DNA of 9,224 nt from Treponema sp. GTDB taxonomy: Bacteria > Spirochaetota > Spirochaetia > Treponematales > Breznakiellaceae. The position numbers and the translations under genes were made by a program. Every line of letters starts with the position of its first letter. The first letter of the stretch is position 1. This document shows, one piece after another, positions 6,152 to 9,224 of this stretch. The stretch lies in assembly GCA_009785045.1 (NCBI GenBank), contig WQXC01000069.1, forward strand, positions 1 to 9,224. The letters run 5' to 3'. The notes beneath the pieces are model-generated. The model was not told the origin of the DNA. It made no database searches and saw nothing but the letters and a program-made list of their open reading frames with translations.

Positions 6152-7182
6152 CAGGCTACCTCCAGCATTTTAAATACACCAGAACTGTCCATGCCAAGCG
6201 CAAGTCCTTCTGCAATACTGGTTAACATATCTTCTTCAAACTGTTTTAACTTTATAAAACAATAAATAGCGCTAACAGATACAGGAGAGCTGTGAAAATT
6301 ATGATAAACATGATGATACAAATATTGTGAAGCTGCATTCTGAAAATGCCTTGGGTCAACTTTCCAATCCAGGGTCCCTTCTGACGGATTAAGAAATTTT
6401 TCCCATCTCCATCCTGCCCAATTCTTTCTTAAATCAAGATGAAAATCCAAAGATGTCTTTGCTTCGGCTGAAAGAGACTCGCTTCTTTGGTATATATTTC
6501 TGTTAAGTTTAAAATCCAACAGATATTTTTTAATTTCCGATTCACTTTTATTGTAGTAAGTGCGCAGTCTTAAAGCCCAAAGGCAGTTGCGCAGTCGAAT
6601 CTCATCTGTAATAAGCCGCGCTGCAGCATGGCGATCTTCTTCGATAAAAAGCTGCGATAAACCTTCAATTAACCCCTGGTAATAATAGAAATCAAGTTTT
6701 GTTTCGATTGCTGTTAAATCCATTCCTTGTTTGATATGTTTTATATCTTCGCCAAGCAGATTTTCATATTCAGTTTTTTTAAGCATTGCGGGAAAATCAG
6801 GGTACAAGTCAAAACGGATATTTCTAAACCTGCCAATATCGCTTAATGCGGGAACATCATATTTACCGCAGGAAATATGTGTAAAACATTTTTTTAAATC
6901 GCTGTGTTCGTAACCTTTTATCATACGGACCAAAAGCTTATGAGGATGAGTATACGATTTAACAATTGACAAAATTTGGCGGATAGCGCGCTGTTCTATC
7001 CGTCTCTCTAGATCAACCAGGAGTTCCCTGCCTGGAAGTTCCCGGTAAGAATCCGGAAAAACAAGCCTGTCAAGTTCGCTTAAGGTATGAAGCCCAGAAA
7101 GCTGATTAAATCTTTTTCCCAAAAAAGATTTGCCAATTATCCAGCTTGCTTTGGCATATGCATATCCGTCATCATTTAACAT
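6151..7182 (-). CDS. atpC: V/A-type ATPase subunit C (AC39/d-like)
   Basis: This 343-residue protein fits the vATP-synt_AC39 family: the funnel-shaped central-stalk subunit (C in bacteria and archaea, d in eukaryotes) that couples the D/F shaft to the K ring. The family pattern is seen in the tyrosine-rich N-terminus GYAYAKASWIIGKSFLGKRF, the three-fold helical bundles, DLTAIETKLDFYYYQGL around the middle (the family block with a conserved E-x-x-LD), and the C-terminal PVSVSAIYCFIKLKQFEEDML, equivalent to the conserved block ending in K-x-E-x-x-N-I/L. The length is close to the usual 320-350. The sequence is divergent, which is usual for this subunit. The start ATG at 7180-7182 has an AGAAGGG site only 2-3 nt upstream, which is close, so expression may depend partly on coupling to the gene 9 nt upstream. 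It lies directly between the G/H and I genes. Confidence 0.88.
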   Translation of the reverse strand: MLNDDGYAYAKASWIIGKSFLGKRFNQLSGLHTLSELDRLVFPDSYRELPGRELLVDLERRIEQRAIRQILSIVKSYTHPHKLLVRMIKGYEHSDLKKCFTHISCGKYDVPALSDIGRFRNIRFDLYPDFPAMLKKTEYENLLGEDIKHIKQGMDLTAIETKLDFYYYQGLIEGLSQLFIEEDRHAAARLITDEIRLRNCLWALRLRTYYNKSESEIKKYLLDFKLNRNIYQRSESLSAEAKTSLDFHLDLRKNWAGWRWEKFLNPSEGTLDWKVDPRHFQNAASQYLYHHVYHNFHSSPVSVSAIYCFIKLKQFEEDMLTSIAEGLALGMDSSGVFKMLEVA

Positions 7183-7191
7183 TACCCTTCT

Positions 7192-7494
7192 TCATCCTTT
7201 TTTAAGATATTCATTTAAAAGGGCAGAAAATCCCTGCTCGTCAGGTTTAATGCCGAAAATTTCCCGGCGGTATTCATCAAGCGTTTTTTGATATAACTCT
7301 TTAATTTTTTCTTTTTCTTCTTTAAGCGTAAGTTCGCATTTTTGCAGTTCAATTTTTAATCGATCTTCGTAAGCTTTGCGGTTTTTTTCTTCGTTTTCAC
7401 GAATACGCTTATCTGCTTCTTTCTGCGCATTTTCTACCATCGCAGAAGCTTCCGCTTCAACTTCCAGTAAATGTTCAAGCGTGGTATTACCCAT
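7192..7494 (-). CDS. V/A-type ATPase subunit G/H (peripheral stalk coiled coil)
   Basis: This short protein of 100 residues is almost wholly charged helix. Residues about 8-85 form a long heptad-like stretch rich in Glu, Lys and Ala (for example EVEAEASAMVENAQKEADKR at 11-30). That is the character of the G/H subunit, which pairs with subunit E to make the peripheral stalks holding the catalytic head to subunit I. Sequence identity in this family is low, so the call rests on length, the coiled-coil pattern and position directly ahead of the C and I genes, which is usual in bacterial clusters. The E partner is not in this window. The start ATG at 7492-7494 has only a weak GGA upstream. The stop lies 9 nt before atpC and the start 15 nt after the EIIA stop. 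Confidence 0.82.
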   Translation of the reverse strand: MGNTTLEHLLEVEAEASAMVENAQKEADKRIRENEEKNRKAYEDRLKIELQKCELTLKEEKEKIKELYQKTLDEYRREIFGIKPDEQGFSALLNEYLKKG

Positions 7495-7509
7495 AATTTA
7501 TTCCATGAC

Positions 7510-7986
7510 TCAAACAGGAGTGGACGAAAGCATTTCTTCGAATTTACGAATTATCTTAAAGGCATTTTGCGGATCTTTTTGCGCCTGGAGTTCAATCTGA
7601 AACTGCGGAATTTCCATGAGTTCTGCAAGATGTTTTAAAAGCCGCAGATGTTTTTCCGAATCTTCCATGGGAGAAATAATCATAAAAAGAAGGTAAACAG
7701 GTTCCCCATCCAGGGAATCGTACTGTACGCCTTTCTGCGAAATGCCAAGCACTCCATGCAGCGTATTTACAGCGCTGGTTTTACCGTGCGGGACGGCAAT
7801 ACCTTTATGAATTCCGGTTGACATTTTTGCTTCGCGTTTTACAATTGCGTCCAAGATTTGATCATGACAGGATGAATTATCAGCCTGACAATAATGAGCT
7901 ACCAGTTCTTCGAATGCTTCATCTTTGTCTTCTGCTTCCATATTGACTTTGATGAATTCCGGTATCAATACATCCTGCAGAATCAT
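7510..7986 (-). CDS. ptsN: PTS EIIA component, fructose/PtsN (EIIA-Ntr) type
   Basis: The 158-residue single-domain protein belongs to the PTS EIIA-2 family (PF00359). The phosphorylated histidine is His67 in GIAVPHGKT (62-70), preceded by the family's G-I-H-x-G pattern (58-62). The second conserved histidine block is EKHLRLLKHLAEL at 111-123. There is no fused EIIB or EIIC domain and no sugar permease next to it. This favours a regulatory PtsN-like role, in which phosphorylation state controls other proteins, rather than sugar uptake. No EI or HPr gene lies in the window, so the phosphate donor cannot be inferred. The start is supported by AGAGGT upstream with about 8 nt spacing. It sits between secG (23 nt upstream) and the ATPase genes (15 nt downstream), so it should be cotranscribed with the ion pump. 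Confidence 0.9.
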   Translation of the reverse strand: MILQDVLIPEFIKVNMEAEDKDEAFEELVAHYCQADNSSCHDQILDAIVKREAKMSTGIHKGIAVPHGKTSAVNTLHGVLGISQKGVQYDSLDGEPVYLLFMIISPMEDSEKHLRLLKHLAELMEIPQFQIELQAQKDPQNAFKIIRKFEEMLSSTPV

Positions 7987-8008
7987 TTAACTACCTCTGG
8001 TAAAAACC

Positions 8009-8365
8009 TCAGTGATTATGCCCATCGTGCTCGTCATGATCATCTGATGAAGAATTTAACTCTTCTTCTACCCAGTTACTTGATGTTTCTCCGATAGTTT
8101 CCCTTATGATTTCCCTGTCGAGATCTCCGCCGGGAGTACGGCTGAGCAGAGCCAGTCCAAGGCTGATAATAAGAAATAAAGCGCCAAGAACAGTAGTCGC
8201 GCGGGTAAGAATATTACCTGAACGGGAGCCAAAAGCTGTGTTTGCTCCTCCGGCAAAGATACCGCCAAGACCGCCCCCTTCGTCGTTTTGAATCAAAACC
8301 AATAAAACAAGCAACACTGCGTTAATTACGAAGAAAACCAATAAAACTATACTTAAAATTCCCAT
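8009..8365 (-). CDS. secG: Protein translocase subunit SecG
   Basis: The 118-residue protein is the small non-essential partner of SecYE in the protein-export channel. Helix 1 occupies about residues 3-25, followed by the conserved loop LIQNDEGGGLGGIFAGG (24-40), then GGANTAFGSRSGNILTRAT and helix 2 at about 57-75. The tail is unusual: after about residue 77 it is acidic, ending in DDHDEHDGHNH, a histidine/aspartate cluster that could bind metal ions. The start ATG at 8363-8365 has GGAG at 8374-8377, 8 nt upstream. The gene lies 46 nt after the cysE stop and 23 nt ahead of ptsN, in one orientation. Confidence 0.95.
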   Translation of the reverse strand: MGILSIVLLVFFVINAVLLVLLVLIQNDEGGGLGGIFAGGANTAFGSRSGNILTRATTVLGALFLIISLGLALLSRTPGGDLDREIIRETIGETSSNWVEEELNSSSDDHDEHDGHNH

Positions 8366-8411
8366 GTTTTTAGCTCCAAATTAGGATTTATTCCAGTCTA
8401 TATAAAACAAA

Positions 8412-9224
8412 CTATTTGTGCAAGCCGTTCGAGTAGATTTTGCTTCCTGCTGGCACAGACTGAGTGAGCCACACGCTGCCCCCAATAATACTACCCTTTC
8501 CAATGACGGTTTCGCCGCCTAAAATAGTCGCATTTGCGTAGATTGTTACGTCATCTTCGATGGTTGGGTGTCGTTTATGCCCGCTTTCCTCTTTTTTAAC
8601 AGAAAGCGCTCCAAGAGTAACACCCTGGTAAATCTTTACATTTTTGCCAATTATCGTAGTTTCTCCGAAAACAACGCCGGTACCGTGGTCGATAAAAAAT
8701 GATTCGCCTATCTGTGCACCCGGATGTATATCGATGCCTGTACGCTTGTGAATAACTTCTGTCATCATTCTTGGGATTAAAGGCACCTGGCGTGTGTAGA
8801 AAAAATGCGCTATCCGCTGAACTGTAATTGCCTGGAATCCCGGGTAAGAAAGAATGACTTCATCTGCGCTCATGGCTGCCGGGTCTCCGCGGACGGCAGC
8901 TTCCAAATCTTTGCCTAAAATTGTCCTTATTTTTGGCAGTTCTTCGAAAAACTCTTCTACTACAAGAGACGCCGCTGCGTGACAGCCTTTACTTCCGCTG
9001 TTTATTCCGCCTATTCGCGCAGAAAAAGCGAGGCTCTTTTCTACTTCTGTAATTAAGGCATTGTAAATATTTACAACTTTTTCTGCTGTGATATTTTTAA
9101 GTGATTCTGCTTTTGTGCAAATATTTTCCAGGTAACCGGGGAAAATAAGCGCCTCTAATTCCCTGACAATATTTTCGATACTTTCCCTGCCGGGGAGGTT
9201 CGCGGCTCCCGAGGGGTTTACCAT
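8412..9224 (-). CDS. cysE: Serine O-acetyltransferase (SAT), probably 5'-partial at the window edge
   Basis: The protein makes O-acetylserine from serine and acetyl-CoA, the committed step to cysteine. The visible 270 residues contain an N-terminal helical domain (with RGDPAAMSADE at 112-122, SYPGFQAI at 126-133 and RIAHFFY at 137-143) followed by the left-handed beta helix with hexapeptide repeats. Catalytic and binding residues match CysE: Asp114, Asp179-His180 in FFIDHGTGVVFGET, and His219 in HKRHP. The C-terminus does not end in the isoleucine that E. coli CysE inserts into CysK, so that complex may not form. The first codon in view is an ATG at the very last bases of the window, followed by NPSGAANLPGRESIENIV. 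Related SATs of about 300 residues carry further sequence before this block, so this Met may be internal and the true start outside. Its own promoter is not visible. Confidence 0.92.
   Translation of the reverse strand: MVNPSGAANLPGRESIENIVRELEALIFPGYLENICTKAESLKNITAEKVVNIYNALITEVEKSLAFSARIGGINSGSKGCHAAASLVVEEFFEELPKIRTILGKDLEAAVRGDPAAMSADEVILSYPGFQAITVQRIAHFFYTRQVPLIPRMMTEVIHKRTGIDIHPGAQIGESFFIDHGTGVVFGETTIIGKNVKIYQGVTLGALSVKKEESGHKRHPTIEDDVTIYANATILGGETVIGKGSIIGGSVWLTQSVPAGSKIYSNGLHK

Noticed and set aside
8106..8291. Plus-strand open frame opposite secG with a basic, proline-rich product.
   Set aside because: It mirrors the glycine-rich loop codons of secG; there is no independent sign of translation.
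8366..8411. Possible internal promoter ahead of secG on the minus strand (TATAGA with TTGCAC).
   Set aside because: The -35 box matches only 3 of 6 bases and the spacer is 15 nt; too weak to list.

Overview
The window reads as a gene-dense piece of a bacterial chromosome, most likely from a Treponema-like spirochaete. The supports are a V/A-type (not F-type) rotary ATPase gene cluster, an Rnf-type redox gene, a moderately AT-rich composition and very tight gene packing. The assignment is an inference from gene content; no rRNA or other marker is present. No mobile element, CRISPR array, tRNA or rRNA was recognised, and no stretch over 300 bases lacks a gene.

Right-hand block (about 9224 down to 3520, minus strand): serine O-acetyltransferase, secG, a PtsN/fructose-type PTS EIIA, then five V/A-ATPase genes in the order G/H, C, I, K, F. 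Spacing shrinks from 46 nt (cysE-secG) to 23, 15 and 9 nt, then 1-nt overlaps or 2-nt gaps inside the ATPase genes. This looks like one transcript read right to left. It supplies the membrane motor (I, K), the central-stalk parts C and F and one peripheral-stalk chain (G/H). The catalytic A and B subunits, the D shaft and the E stalk partner are absent here and must be elsewhere if the enzyme is complete.

Left-hand block (about 2630 down to 1, minus strand): a DUF212/divergent-PAP2 membrane protein, a 508-residue polytopic membrane protein of unknown function, and the first 208 codons of an RnfC-like protein that runs off the window. The last two overlap as ATGA, so they are probably translationally coupled and may work together in a redox-driven ion pump.

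Between them, on the plus strand, sits one gene for an RluA-family rRNA/tRNA pseudouridine synthase. It diverges from the left block across a 61-nt promoter region and collides tail to tail with atpF, overlapping it by 69 nt. Its promoter -10 box ends 5 nt before the ATG, which predicts a leaderless mRNA.

The points most worth a second look are the RnfC-like protein with eroded flavin/nucleotide-site motifs, its coupled unknown membrane partner, the half-set of V/A-ATPase genes, the leaderless rluA, and a short signal-peptide-bearing K proteolipid lacking the usual Na+ ligands. I see no clear evidence of a wholly new system; the RnfC-like/membrane-protein pair is the best candidate for something underdescribed.
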